This document shows, piece by piece, positions 27,367 through 35,298 of a stretch of 64,000 nt of DNA. The notes below the pieces were generated by a model that was not told the DNA's origin, did no database searches, and was given only the letters and a program-made list of their open reading frames with translations. The DNA lies in NCBI RefSeq assembly GCF_009696175.1, contig NZ_VUMM01000001.1, positions 1-64,000 on the forward strand, in the 5' to 3' direction. The DNA is from Floccifex porci (GTDB lineage Bacteria > Bacillota_I > Bacilli_A > Erysipelotrichales > Erysipelotrichaceae). Numbering within the stretch: position 1 is the first letter of the stretch; every line of letters starts with the position of its first letter. The translations under genes and the position numbers were made by a program.

Positions 27367-28510
27367 ATTTGCGAAATTGGCAAATGTCAGTGAAAGAACA
27401 TTGCGATATTATGATCAGGTAGGCTTATTAAAGCCTTCTTTTGTATTGGAAAATGGATATCGACAGTATGGCAATCAGGATTTATTACGACTACAGAAAA
27501 TCTTATTGTTGAGAAAATTAGGGTTTTCCATTGAAGAAATCGTTTCCTTTCTTTCCAATCAGAATAAAGAAGAAGATGTTTTAAAATCTTTACAGATGCA
27601 GAAAGAATTGATTGATCATCGAATTCAAACGTATAACAGCATTAAAGAATCTTTAACGCTAACAATGGATACCATTCAAAATCAGGGAATGAACTGGAAT
27701 AAAGTCATTGAAGTTTTAAATTTATTATCAAGAGACGATCAGATGATTGAATCGTATAAGAATTCAAACAACTTAAAAGTTCGAATTAATCTACATGAAT
27801 TGTACTCTCAAAATAAAATAGACTGGTTTACCTGGATCTTTTCTCATATAAAATTTTCTAAAATTAATAGTTTATTAGAAATTGGATGTGGAAATGGTCA
27901 ATTGTGGTTAAACAATCATATTGAGTTGCGAAATCGACAGATTTTCTTATCCGATTCCAGTTATGGAATGATTGAAGATATAAAGAAACATTTAAGTGAT
28001 GATTTTAGTTTTATGGTTTTTAATTGTGAAAACATTCCGTTTAAAAAAGATTTTTTTGATTGTGTAATTGCCAATCACGTCTTATTTTATTTAAAAGATT
28101 TACAGAAAGGTTTAAAAGAAATCTCTCGAGTTTTAAAAACGGATGGATATTTTTATTGCAGTACTTATTCAAAGAATCATATGAAAGAAATAGGGGAACT
28201 GGTACATGAATTTGATCCTTCTATTTATTTATCAAAAACAAATTTAAGTGAGCAGTTTGGTAAAGAAAATGGAGAACAATTATTAAAATCTTATTTTAAA
28301 GACATTCAATGTTTTGAATACAATGATACTTTAGTTGTCACAAATGCTTCTCATTTAGTGGATTATGTACTTTCTTGTCATGGAAATCAGAATGAAAAAT
28401 TATTAAAACGTGTCAACGAATTTTATCGTTTTATTGAAGATAAAATAAAACGAAATGGAAACATTCAAATCACAAAGGAAGCTTGTCTGTTTGAATGTAA
28501 GAAAAAATAA
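27341..28510 (+). CDS. MerR-type regulator fused to a SAM-dependent methyltransferase
   Basis: About 389 residues. The N-terminal 75 residues are a MerR winged helix (YYTTGKFAKLANVSERTLRY, YDQVGLLKPS, GYRQYGNQD, then the LRKLGFSIEEI helix). A helical linker of about 50 residues follows, and then a class I methyltransferase (LLEIGCGNGQLW SAM loop, NCENIPFKKDFFDCVIANHV, LKEISRVLKTDGYFYCSTYS). An alternative start at 27332 gives three more residues. Either start lies inside the upstream GT4 gene. MerR activators work on promoters with a 19-bp spacer; just such a promoter, with a perfect dyad, lies 260 bp downstream in front of rmlA. Whether the methyltransferase is a sensor, enzyme or both is unknown. 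Confidence 0.85.
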   Translation: MEKYYTTGKFAKLANVSERTLRYYDQVGLLKPSFVLENGYRQYGNQDLLRLQKILLLRKLGFSIEEIVSFLSNQNKEEDVLKSLQMQKELIDHRIQTYNSIKESLTLTMDTIQNQGMNWNKVIEVLNLLSRDDQMIESYKNSNNLKVRINLHELYSQNKIDWFTWIFSHIKFSKINSLLEIGCGNGQLWLNNHIELRNRQIFLSDSSYGMIEDIKKHLSDDFSFMVFNCENIPFKKDFFDCVIANHVLFYLKDLQKGLKEISRVLKTDGYFYCSTYSKNHMKEIGELVHEFDPSIYLSKTNLSEQFGKENGEQLLKSYFKDIQCFEYNDTLVVTNASHLVDYVLSCHGNQNEKLLKRVNEFYRFIEDKIKRNGNIQITKEACLFECKKK

Positions 28511-28560
28511 AAAACATGTTAAAAATGAATTGAAAAAAGGATTTAAAAGGAAAGAAAGTG

Positions 28561-28686
28561 TTGAAACGAATACCCATTGGAATCGAAATTTTTAAAGAAA
28601 GGCTCGATACCCAATCCCACTATATTGATAAAACACAATTGATTTTCAATATAAGAAAAAGTGGTGTTCTTTACTGGACATTATAG
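28561..28686 (+). pseudogene. N-terminal remnant of an AAA-ATPase-like / PD-(D/E)XK nuclease superfamily protein
   Basis: From TTG at 28561 the frame reads LKRIPIGIEIFKERLD, then SHYIDKTQLI, and stops at TAG 28684-28686. This is the standard start of the large family of AAA-ATPase-like proteins with a C-terminal PD-(D/E)XK nuclease domain (KRIPIGI--F---I----YYVDKT-LI), which are about 550 residues long and common as accessory genes in gut Firmicutes. The P-loop part and all the rest are missing, so this is a decayed fragment left in the gap. Confidence 0.7.
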
Positions 28687-28770
28687 ATCAGCAGATCCTC
28701 TAAATACGTTAGAAAATAACTGCTTCTAAAGTATTACAATATTCTCATGTTATAAATTTGCGAATAAGAC

Positions 28771-28801
28771 TTGACCCTTACGTTACGTAAGGGTTTAATA
28801 T
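28771..28801 (+). promoter_or_regulatory. MerR-type promoter and operator of the rml operon
   Basis: TTGACC (28771-28776), a 19-bp spacer, TAATAT (28796-28801). The spacer holds a perfect dyad: ACCCTTACGT, one central T, ACGTAAGGGT (28774-28794). A 19-bp spacer with a centred dyad is the hallmark of promoters that MerR-family proteins twist into an active form. The start point would lie near 28808, 20 nt before the rmlA ATG and ahead of its AAAGGAG ribosome site. The regulator is probably the MerR-methyltransferase encoded just upstream. Confidence 0.85.
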
Positions 28802-28827
28802 TAGTGTGCATGTAAAGGAGTTTTATT

Positions 28828-29706
28828 ATGAAAGGTATAATTTTAGCAGGTGGAAGTGGAACACGTTTATATCCTTTAACAAAAGTAACAAGTAAACAAT
28901 TGCTTCCTATTTATGACAAACCAATGATTTACTATCCAATGTCCATTTTGATGCAGGCAGGGATCAAAGACATTTTAATTATTTCTACACCGGATGATAC
29001 ACCTCGTTTTAAAGAATTATTAGGAGATGGACATCAGTTTGGTGTTGAATTATCGTATGTTGTGCAACCAAGTCCAGATGGATTGGCACAGGCATTTATT
29101 TTAGGAGCAGACTTTATTGGTGATGACAGTTGTGCCATGATTTTAGGAGACAATATTTTCCATGGACATGGTCTGACAAAACGGTTAAGACAAGCTGCCA
29201 ATCAGGAAAAAGGAGCGACTGTATTTGGATATTATGTAGAAGACCCTGAACGTTTTGGTGTGGTTGAATTTGATGAAAATGGAAAAGCAGTTTCTTTAGA
29301 AGAGAAACCAAAGATGCCAAAATCCAATTATGCGGTTACGGGATTGTATTTCTATGATAATAAAGTGGTGGATTACGCTAAGAATTTAAAACCAAGTGCA
29401 CGTGGAGAATTGGAAATTACAGATTTAAATCGCATTTATTTAGAAAACAATGAATTAAATGTCACTTTATTGGGTGATGGATTTACATGGCTGGATACAG
29501 GAACACACGAATCTTTAGTGGATGCGACAAATTTTGTGAAGACCATAGAAGAACATCAGCATCGTAAGATTGCTTGTCTGGAAGAAATTGCGTATGAAAA
29601 TGGATGGATTTCTAAAGAACAATTGTTGGATACATATGAAATTTATAAAAAGAATCAATATGGTGCGTATTTAAAGAAAATTATTGATCGTAAATATATT
29701 AAGTAG
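28828..29706 (+). CDS. rfbA: Glucose-1-phosphate thymidylyltransferase
   Basis: First step of dTDP-L-rhamnose synthesis: dTTP + glucose-1-phosphate to dTDP-glucose. The 292-residue protein has the nucleotidyltransferase start [16 protein letters not shown], then [16 protein letters not shown], the metal site LGDNIFHG and [20 protein letters not shown], all diagnostic of RmlA. Ribosome site AAAGGAG. It is the first gene of a tight rmlA-C-B-D operon headed by a MerR-type promoter. Confidence 0.97.
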   Translation: MKGIILAGGSGTRLYPLTKVTSKQLLPIYDKPMIYYPMSILMQAGIKDILIISTPDDTPRFKELLGDGHQFGVELSYVVQPSPDGLAQAFILGADFIGDDSCAMILGDNIFHGHGLTKRLRQAANQEKGATVFGYYVEDPERFGVVEFDENGKAVSLEEKPKMPKSNYAVTGLYFYDNKVVDYAKNLKPSARGELEITDLNRIYLENNELNVTLLGDGFTWLDTGTHESLVDATNFVKTIEEHQHRKIACLEEIAYENGWISKEQLLDTYEIYKKNQYGAYLKKIIDRKYIK

Positions 29707-29714
29707 GTGAAAAG

Positions 29715-30287
29715 ATGAAAGTAACAGAAACAAAAATTCCAGGCGTATTGATCATTGATACCGATGTGTTTGGAGATCATAGAGGATATTTTACGGAAAC
29801 GTATTCAAAACCTAAATATGAAAAATTGGGAATTGATGTGGAATTTGTACAGGACAATATGTCTTTTAGTTCGCAAAAAGGAACACTAAGAGGTCTTCAC
29901 TGGCAAAATCCTCCTTATGCTCAATCCAAACTAGTTTCCTGTACAAAGGGAAAAGTGATCGATGTAGCTGTGGATATTCGTAAAGGATCACCCACTTATG
30001 CACAATGGGTCAGTGTTGAATTAAGTGAAGAGAACCATCGTCAGTTTTTTATTCCTCAGGGATTTGCTCATGGTTTTTTAACTTTAAGTGAGAATGTAGA
30101 ATTCCGTTATAAAGTGGATAATGTTTATAATAAAGAATCCGAAGGTGGAATGCGTTATGATGATCCTACGGTTCATGTAGATTGGGGTACTTTATTAAAT
30201 GGAATCGAACCGGTTTTATCACAAAAAGATAAAGATGGACCAACTTTAGAAGAATCAGACAATCAATTTATTTATGAAGGAGAATAA
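29715..30287 (+). CDS. rfbC: dTDP-4-dehydrorhamnose 3,5-epimerase
   Basis: Converts dTDP-4-keto-6-deoxyglucose to dTDP-4-keto-rhamnose. The 190-residue cupin has GYFTETYSKPKYE, QDNMSFSSQKGTLRGLHWQ (catalytic His), DVAVDIRKGSPTY and FIPQGFAHGFLTLSE, ending with a variable tail. It begins 8 bp after rfbA with an AGGTGA ribosome site. Confidence 0.96.
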   Translation: MKVTETKIPGVLIIDTDVFGDHRGYFTETYSKPKYEKLGIDVEFVQDNMSFSSQKGTLRGLHWQNPPYAQSKLVSCTKGKVIDVAVDIRKGSPTYAQWVSVELSEENHRQFFIPQGFAHGFLTLSENVEFRYKVDNVYNKESEGGMRYDDPTVHVDWGTLLNGIEPVLSQKDKDGPTLEESDNQFIYEGE

Positions 30288-30290
30288 GAT

Positions 30291-31325
30291 ATGAAAATTT
30301 TAGTAACAGGTGGAGCTGGATTTATTGGTGGAAATTTTGTTCATTATATGGTGAATAAATATCCAGAAGATATGATTGTGAATTTAGATAAATTAACTTA
30401 TGCAGGAAATTTAGAAACTTGTAAACCAGTAGAAGATAAACCAAATTATAAATTTGTAAAAGGGGATATTGCCGATCGTCCATTTATTATGGATTTGTTT
30501 GAAAAAGAAAAATTCGATGTTGTGGTTAACTTTGCGGCAGAATCGCATGTGGATCGAAGCATTGAAGATCCAGAAATCTTTGTGAAGACAAATGTTATGG
30601 GAACAACAACTTTATTGGATGCCTGTGTAAAATATGGAATTCAAAGATACCATCAAGTATCTACAGATGAAGTGTATGGAGACTTACCTTTAGATCGTCC
30701 AGACTTATTCTTTACAGAAAACACACCACTTCATACAAGTTCTCCATATTCTTCAGCAAAAGCCAGTGCGGATTTATTTGTTTTGGCTTATCATAGAACC
30801 TATGGACTTCCAGTAACAATTTCACGTTGTTCAAATAATTATGGACCTTATCATTTCCCTGAAAAATTAATTCCATTAATTATTTCACGTGCTTTAAATG
30901 ATGAAACCATTCCTGTTTATGGAACGGGAGAAAACGTTAGAGACTGGTTACATGTATACGATCACTGTGTTGCCATTGATTTAATTGTTCGTAATGGTAG
31001 AGTGGGAGAAGTATACAATGTAGGTGGACACAATGAAAGAACAAATCTGGAAGTTGTCAAAACTGTATTACGTGCTTTAAATAAACCAGAATCTTTAATC
31101 ACTTTTGTATCCGATCGTAAAGGACACGATATGAGATATGCCATCGATCCAACAAAATTAGAAACGGAATTGGGATGGAAACCAAAATATACATTTGATA
31201 CAGGGATTCCTATGACCATTCAATGGTATTTGGATAATAAAGAATGGTGGGAAAATATCATTTCTGGAGAATATCAGAATTATTTTGATAAAATGTACGT
31301 AGAAAAAGGAAGAGCCAATAAATAA
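30291..31325 (+). CDS. rfbB: dTDP-glucose 4,6-dehydratase
   Basis: Second step of the dTDP-rhamnose pathway. The 344-residue SDR enzyme shows the NAD motif TGGAGFIGGNFV, NFAAESHVDRSIEDP, VSTDEVYGDL with the catalytic Asp-Glu, the YSSAKASAD Tyr-x3-Lys, and NNYGPYHFPEKLIP. The ribosome site is formed by the last codons of rfbC (GAAGGAGAA). The stop shares its last base with the start of rfbD (TAATG), so they are coupled. Confidence 0.97.
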   Translation: MKILVTGGAGFIGGNFVHYMVNKYPEDMIVNLDKLTYAGNLETCKPVEDKPNYKFVKGDIADRPFIMDLFEKEKFDVVVNFAAESHVDRSIEDPEIFVKTNVMGTTTLLDACVKYGIQRYHQVSTDEVYGDLPLDRPDLFFTENTPLHTSSPYSSAKASADLFVLAYHRTYGLPVTISRCSNNYGPYHFPEKLIPLIISRALNDETIPVYGTGENVRDWLHVYDHCVAIDLIVRNGRVGEVYNVGGHNERTNLEVVKTVLRALNKPESLITFVSDRKGHDMRYAIDPTKLETELGWKPKYTFDTGIPMTIQWYLDNKEWWENIISGEYQNYFDKMYVEKGRANK

Positions 31326-32236
31326 TGAAAGTATTTGTGACAGGAGTTGGAGGTCAATTAGGCCACGATGTAATCAATGAATTGGATAAAAGAGGACATA
31401 TAGGAATTGGCAGTGATATTCATGAAACCTATAGTGGGATTCAGGATAACAGTGCAGTAACAAAAGCACAATATGTTTCTTTAGACATTACCAATGAAAA
31501 AGATGTAATGGATACCATTCTGTCTATAAAGCCAGATGCCATCATTCACTGTGCAGCCTGGACAGCTGTGGATTTAGCAGAGGACGATGACAAAATTGAA
31601 AAAGTTCGTTTGGTTAATGTGAAAGGAACCGAAAATATCGCAAAAGCAGCAAAAGCTGTGAACTGTAAGTGCTTATATTTATCTACGGATTATGTATTTG
31701 ATGGTCAAGGGGATATACCTTGGGATCCAGATTGTAAAGATTATAAACCATTAAATGTTTATGGACAGACCAAATTAGAAGGAGAATTGAAAATATCTTC
31801 TATTTTAGATAAATATTTTATTGTTCGTATCGCATGGGTATTTGGTTTAAATGGAAACAATTTTATTAAAACGATGTTAAATATTGGGAAAAAATATGAA
31901 ACATTAAGAGTTGTCAACGATCAGATTGGTACACCAACGTATACATATGATTTAGCTCGTTTATTAGTGGATATGATTGAAAGTGAACAATATGGTTATT
32001 ATCATGCCACAAATGAAGGTGGATATATTTCATGGTATGATTTTGCGTGTGAAATTTTTAAACAGGCAGGTTATGAGACAAAGGTCATTCCTGTAACAAC
32101 GAAAGAATATGGATTATCTAAAGCCGCTCGTCCATTTAATTCACGATTGGATAAATCTAAATTGGTTAAAAATGGTTTTACACCTTTACCAACCTGGCAA
32201 GATGCGTTATCCAGATATTTAAAAGAGATTGGATAA
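31325..32236 (+). CDS. rfbD: dTDP-4-dehydrorhamnose reductase
   Basis: Final step giving dTDP-L-rhamnose. The 303-residue SDR protein has VTGVGGQLGHDV, IHCAAWTAVDLAEDD, STDYVFDG, NVYGQTKLEGE (Tyr-x3-Lys), the RIAWVFG line and a C-terminal FNSRLDKSKL, all typical of RmlD. It closes the rml operon, which ends at a good terminator. The dTDP-rhamnose feeds the glycosyltransferases and exporter encoded downstream. Confidence 0.97.
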   Translation: MKVFVTGVGGQLGHDVINELDKRGHIGIGSDIHETYSGIQDNSAVTKAQYVSLDITNEKDVMDTILSIKPDAIIHCAAWTAVDLAEDDDKIEKVRLVNVKGTENIAKAAKAVNCKCLYLSTDYVFDGQGDIPWDPDCKDYKPLNVYGQTKLEGELKISSILDKYFIVRIAWVFGLNGNNFIKTMLNIGKKYETLRVVNDQIGTPTYTYDLARLLVDMIESEQYGYYHATNEGGYISWYDFACEIFKQAGYETKVIPVTTKEYGLSKAARPFNSRLDKSKLVKNGFTPLPTWQDALSRYLKEIG

Positions 32237-32263
32237 TTTCAGTATCAAAAAAATGATTTATTG

Positions 32264-32288
32264 ACCGGTCTTATAAGATCGGTTTTTT
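32264..32288 (+). terminator. Terminator of the rml operon
   Basis: Eight-pair stem ACCGGTCT/AGATCGGT with one G-T pair, TATA loop, six T. Confidence 0.85.
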
Positions 32289-32545
32289 ATTATAAATCAG
32301 AACAGTAATCAAAGTCTGTGATATACAATGAACAGCTTCTTTCCACAATCAAAAGATTTAGACCTTTTGAGGATACGTACATGTGTATCTTATTTCGAAA
32401 CAATATAGAACGACTGGAAAAAGAGAATGTTGAAATTAAAAAATATGGAAGTGGAAAATGGCTCAAAAGCTAAATGAACTTTTCTGTTCCAGTTCTTTTT
32501 AAAAAAAGTGCACTGGAACAATCATTAAACAAACAATCTCAATTT
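32289..32545. other. Gap with decayed coding DNA
   Basis: No intact gene. Short open pieces occur in different frames, for example an ATG at about 32329 followed by NSFFPQSKDLDLLRIRT, and, one frame over, NNIERLEKENVEIKKYGSGK before a TAA near 32471. Two adjacent frames that each look protein-like suggest a frameshifted remnant; I cannot name the parent. Confidence 0.4.
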
Positions 32546-32573
32546 TTGACACATTTATACTTAAAAAGATAAT
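32546..32573 (+). promoter_or_regulatory. Promoter of the DUF2975-like gene
   Basis: TTGACA (32546-32551), 16-bp spacer, GATAAT (32568-32573). Confidence 0.6.
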
Positions 32574-32622
32574 TTCTAATATTTATAAAATTTTGTATTC
32601 TTATGATGCAAGGAGAAAGAAA

Positions 32623-33126
32623 ATGAAAAGTTTAGAAATCGTTCAAAAATTTTTTAAAATGTTTAAAGTTTTATCAAAAATAGCTATGATATTTTGTATT
32701 GTGATCAGTTGTATCTGGGTTGTGGGTCTGATCTGTGCTTTATTTTATACAGATATAACAACATTAAATAAAGTCTTTATGGTTCAGAATATGAATACAA
32801 GTACATTATGGGTATCTTGTTTATGTGGAATGATCCTATCTGTAACTTATGGTATTTTATCTTATTATTCTTATAAGTATTGTGAAAAAGAAGTAAATGA
32901 TGGAACACCTTTTACACATGAAGGGGCTACAATGATAAGACAACTGGCAATAAAATCTATATGGATGCCTATTGTTTCCTATATAGTATGTGAAATATTT
33001 ATTACTTTATATGAAATTCAATATTATGATTTTGAAGCCTGGTTCAGTATTGGATGGATCCTATTATTATTTTTACTGGCTGCCATATTTGATTATGGAG
33101 CGGAATTAAAAGAACAGTCAAATTAG
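32623..33126 (+). CDS. DUF2975-like membrane protein
   Basis: A 167-residue integral membrane protein with four predicted helices (about residues 15-40, 62-85, 115-138, 145-160). The middle line NDGTPFTHEGATMIRQLAIKS and the end FDYGAELKEQS fit the DUF2975 family, small four-helix proteins often encoded next to an XRE-type regulator. Here the usual downstream regulator is absent. The ATG at 32623 has AAGGAGA; the frame is open further up but without support. Function unknown. It is an isolated unit with its own promoter and terminator inside the glycan region. Confidence 0.75.
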   Translation: MKSLEIVQKFFKMFKVLSKIAMIFCIVISCIWVVGLICALFYTDITTLNKVFMVQNMNTSTLWVSCLCGMILSVTYGILSYYSYKYCEKEVNDGTPFTHEGATMIRQLAIKSIWMPIVSYIVCEIFITLYEIQYYDFEAWFSIGWILLLFLLAAIFDYGAELKEQSN

Positions 33127-33184
33127 ATTGTTTTTGAATAAAAAATATATGTTTTACAATTAAATGTAAGATAGAAAGAATGAT

Positions 33185-33230
33185 AAAAAAGATAGAAATA
33201 AACAACGTTCAGGTAATTTCTATCTTTTTT
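33185..33230 (+). terminator. Terminator after the DUF2975-like gene
   Basis: 15-bp perfect stem from AAAAAAGATAGAAAT (33185-33199) and ATTTCTATCTTTTTT (33216-33230), 16-nt loop. It can work in both directions. Confidence 0.9.
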
Positions 33231-33278
33231 ATTTTGTTTATATATTTTGAATATTTAGGAAAACTGAAATGATTAGTG

Positions 33279-33284
33279 TATAAT
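33279..33284 (+). promoter_or_regulatory. Extended -10 box before the glycosyltransferase at 33312
   Basis: TATAAT preceded by TG at one base distance region (GTGTATAAT), 27 nt before the start; the -35 is weak. Confidence 0.5.
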
Positions 33285-33311
33285 GTATTTGTTTAGATTG
33301 TGAGAAATAAA

Positions 33312-34991
33312 ATGAAAATTAAAACTTTTATTCATAATATATTGAAGTTTGGATTGATAACAACATTAAAACAAAGAAAACTTACTAAAAAAAGACAAAA
33401 ATTGTCTTTGAAAGATATACAATCTTTTCATATGGTAGACGATGCTGTTTTGTCATCCCAAAGAAATATAAAATTTAAAGAGGGTATTCTTTTTAGTATT
33501 ATTACTCCTCTTTATAATACACCTAAAGAATATTTAGAAGAATTGATTGAATCCGTAAAAAAACAAACATATGAAAATTGGGAATTGTGTTTTGCGGATG
33601 GAAGTGATTTTTCACATAACTACGTTGAAGATATATGTAAAAAATGTATTTTGGAAGATAAACGTATTAAATACATAAAATTAACAGAAAATAAAGGAAT
33701 TTCTGAAAATACAAATGAATGTATAAAAATTGCTAAAGGTAATTATTATGTTTTACTCGATCATGATGATTTATTGCATCCGAGTGCGTTATTTGAAGCT
33801 GCTAAAGTTATTGAAGAAAAAAATGCAGATTTTATATATACAGATGAAGCAAAATTTTCAAAAAAGCCAGAGTTGATAGATAATATTTATAATTTTAATT
33901 TTAAATCAGGATTTGGTATCGATGAATTAAGATCTCATAATTATATTTGTCATCTTACTATATTTAATAAATCATTAATTCAAAATGAGAAGGTTATTTA
34001 CAGAAAAGAATTTGATGGAAGTCAAGATCATGATATGGTTTTGAGATTAACTGAAAAAGCAAAATGTATCGTTCACATTCCAAAAGTCCTATATTATTGG
34101 AGAGTCCATGAAAATTCTGTATCAAAAAATATTAATGTAAAGAGTTATTGTATTGATTCTGCAATAAAAGCAGTTACAGAACAATTGATAAGAAATAATG
34201 AAAATGGTATTGTTTATAGTAGTTTTCCGTTTCAAACTTTGTATAAGATTGATTATAAATATGATCCTAAAGTGAATATCACAATTATTCTTCACCATTG
34301 TGAAAATAGAAATATACTTGAAAAAAACATTAAAGAGCTAAGAAAAATAGGTGATTTTGAAATAATATATTTATATTCGGAACCTATTTCTTCATTGGGC
34401 GGGATTAATTTTATTTCAAACAATATTAATTTTTCTGATCAAATAAATCAAGCCGTAAAACAATCATCGAATGAGTTTATTTTACTTTTAGAATGTGGAT
34501 GTGTCCCAAAAAATTTGGATTGTATTTATCAGCTATTAATGCATGTACAAAGAAAGAATATAGGGTCTGTTAGTGGAAAAGTAATTAATAAGGATAATAC
34601 AGTTTACTATGCTGGAATAGCTTTAGATTTTAGTAAAAATGACTGTATTTATCGTTTTGGTGAATTAAGTACCACAATGGACTATGGTTATGAAGCCATG
34701 TTAAGCTATGTAAGAAATACTACAATACAGTCAGATACTTGTTTAATCTTTAAAAAAGAATTGTTTAATAAAATAAATGGTTTTAATGATATAAAAGGTT
34801 ATGAATGTATAGATTTTTCATTGAGATTATTTAGTGAAGGATATAGAAATGTTTGGACTCCATATGCGCTGTTTTCAAAAATTAATAAAAACAATGATTA
34901 TAGTTACGACAGTTCAGAATTTTATGGTTTTTGGAATGGAATGAAAGAAGAGTATTTAAATGATTCAATTAAAAAAATTCATTTAGTTTAA
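33312..34991 (+). CDS. Family 2 glycosyltransferase with a degenerate second GT2 domain
   Basis: A 559-residue cytoplasmic enzyme. Residues about 60-190 form a GT2 domain (SIITPLYNTPKEYLEELIES, WELCFADGS, metal-binding LLDHDDLLHP, YTDEAKF) and continue to the acceptor line FDGSQDHDMVLRLTE and YYWRVHENS. Residues about 320-540 follow the course of a second GT2 domain (NITIILHHCENRNILEKNIK to GYECIDFSLRLFSEGYRNVW), but where the DxD metal site should be it has LLLECGCVP, so this half is probably inactive. The related protein at 37272 has both domains intact. A rhamnosyltransferase role (RgpF/GacG-like dual architecture) is a fair guess. GTG at 33300 is an alternative start. Confidence 0.83.
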   Translation: MKIKTFIHNILKFGLITTLKQRKLTKKRQKLSLKDIQSFHMVDDAVLSSQRNIKFKEGILFSIITPLYNTPKEYLEELIESVKKQTYENWELCFADGSDFSHNYVEDICKKCILEDKRIKYIKLTENKGISENTNECIKIAKGNYYVLLDHDDLLHPSALFEAAKVIEEKNADFIYTDEAKFSKKPELIDNIYNFNFKSGFGIDELRSHNYICHLTIFNKSLIQNEKVIYRKEFDGSQDHDMVLRLTEKAKCIVHIPKVLYYWRVHENSVSKNINVKSYCIDSAIKAVTEQLIRNNENGIVYSSFPFQTLYKIDYKYDPKVNITIILHHCENRNILEKNIKELRKIGDFEIIYLYSEPISSLGGINFISNNINFSDQINQAVKQSSNEFILLLECGCVPKNLDCIYQLLMHVQRKNIGSVSGKVINKDNTVYYAGIALDFSKNDCIYRFGELSTTMDYGYEAMLSYVRNTTIQSDTCLIFKKELFNKINGFNDIKGYECIDFSLRLFSEGYRNVWTPYALFSKINKNNDYSYDSSEFYGFWNGMKEEYLNDSIKKIHLV

Positions 34992-35000
34992 AGGAGTTAT

Positions 35001-35267
35001 ATGGCAAATAAAATCACATTAAAAGATAAAGTAGAATTTTTATAAAAAAATGAGGGGATTGTAGGATTAATTCGTAAAACATTTTTCTATTTACATAAAA
35101 ACATGAGAGAAAAATAGATGATGAATTAAATAATTATTAATTATTTATCAAATGAAAATCCAATTAAATTATTGATTCAAAATTTTAGTCCGTATTATAA
35201 AAATATTAAAACCAAAAAGGCTAGGGTAATGGATATTTTCTTTGCGATAAAACAAAGACTAGTGTAG
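35001..35267 (+). pseudogene. Remnant of a glycosyltransferase-like gene with in-frame stops
   Basis: A good ribosome site (AAGGAG, 34991-34996) and ATG start MANKITLKDKVEFL, which then meets TAA (35043). The same frame continues as NEGIVGLIRKTFFYLHKNMR, stops at TAG 35115 and TAA 35127, and goes on as NYLSNENPIKLLIQNFSPYY up to TAG 35265. The start looks like the N-terminus of the neighbouring GT2 proteins, and the end like a glycosyltransferase tail, so the middle has probably been deleted. All pieces share one frame over 267 bp, which is unlikely by chance. Confidence 0.6.
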
Positions 35268-35298
35268 AATAGGAATGTTTAGTAAAATTGAGGTAATT

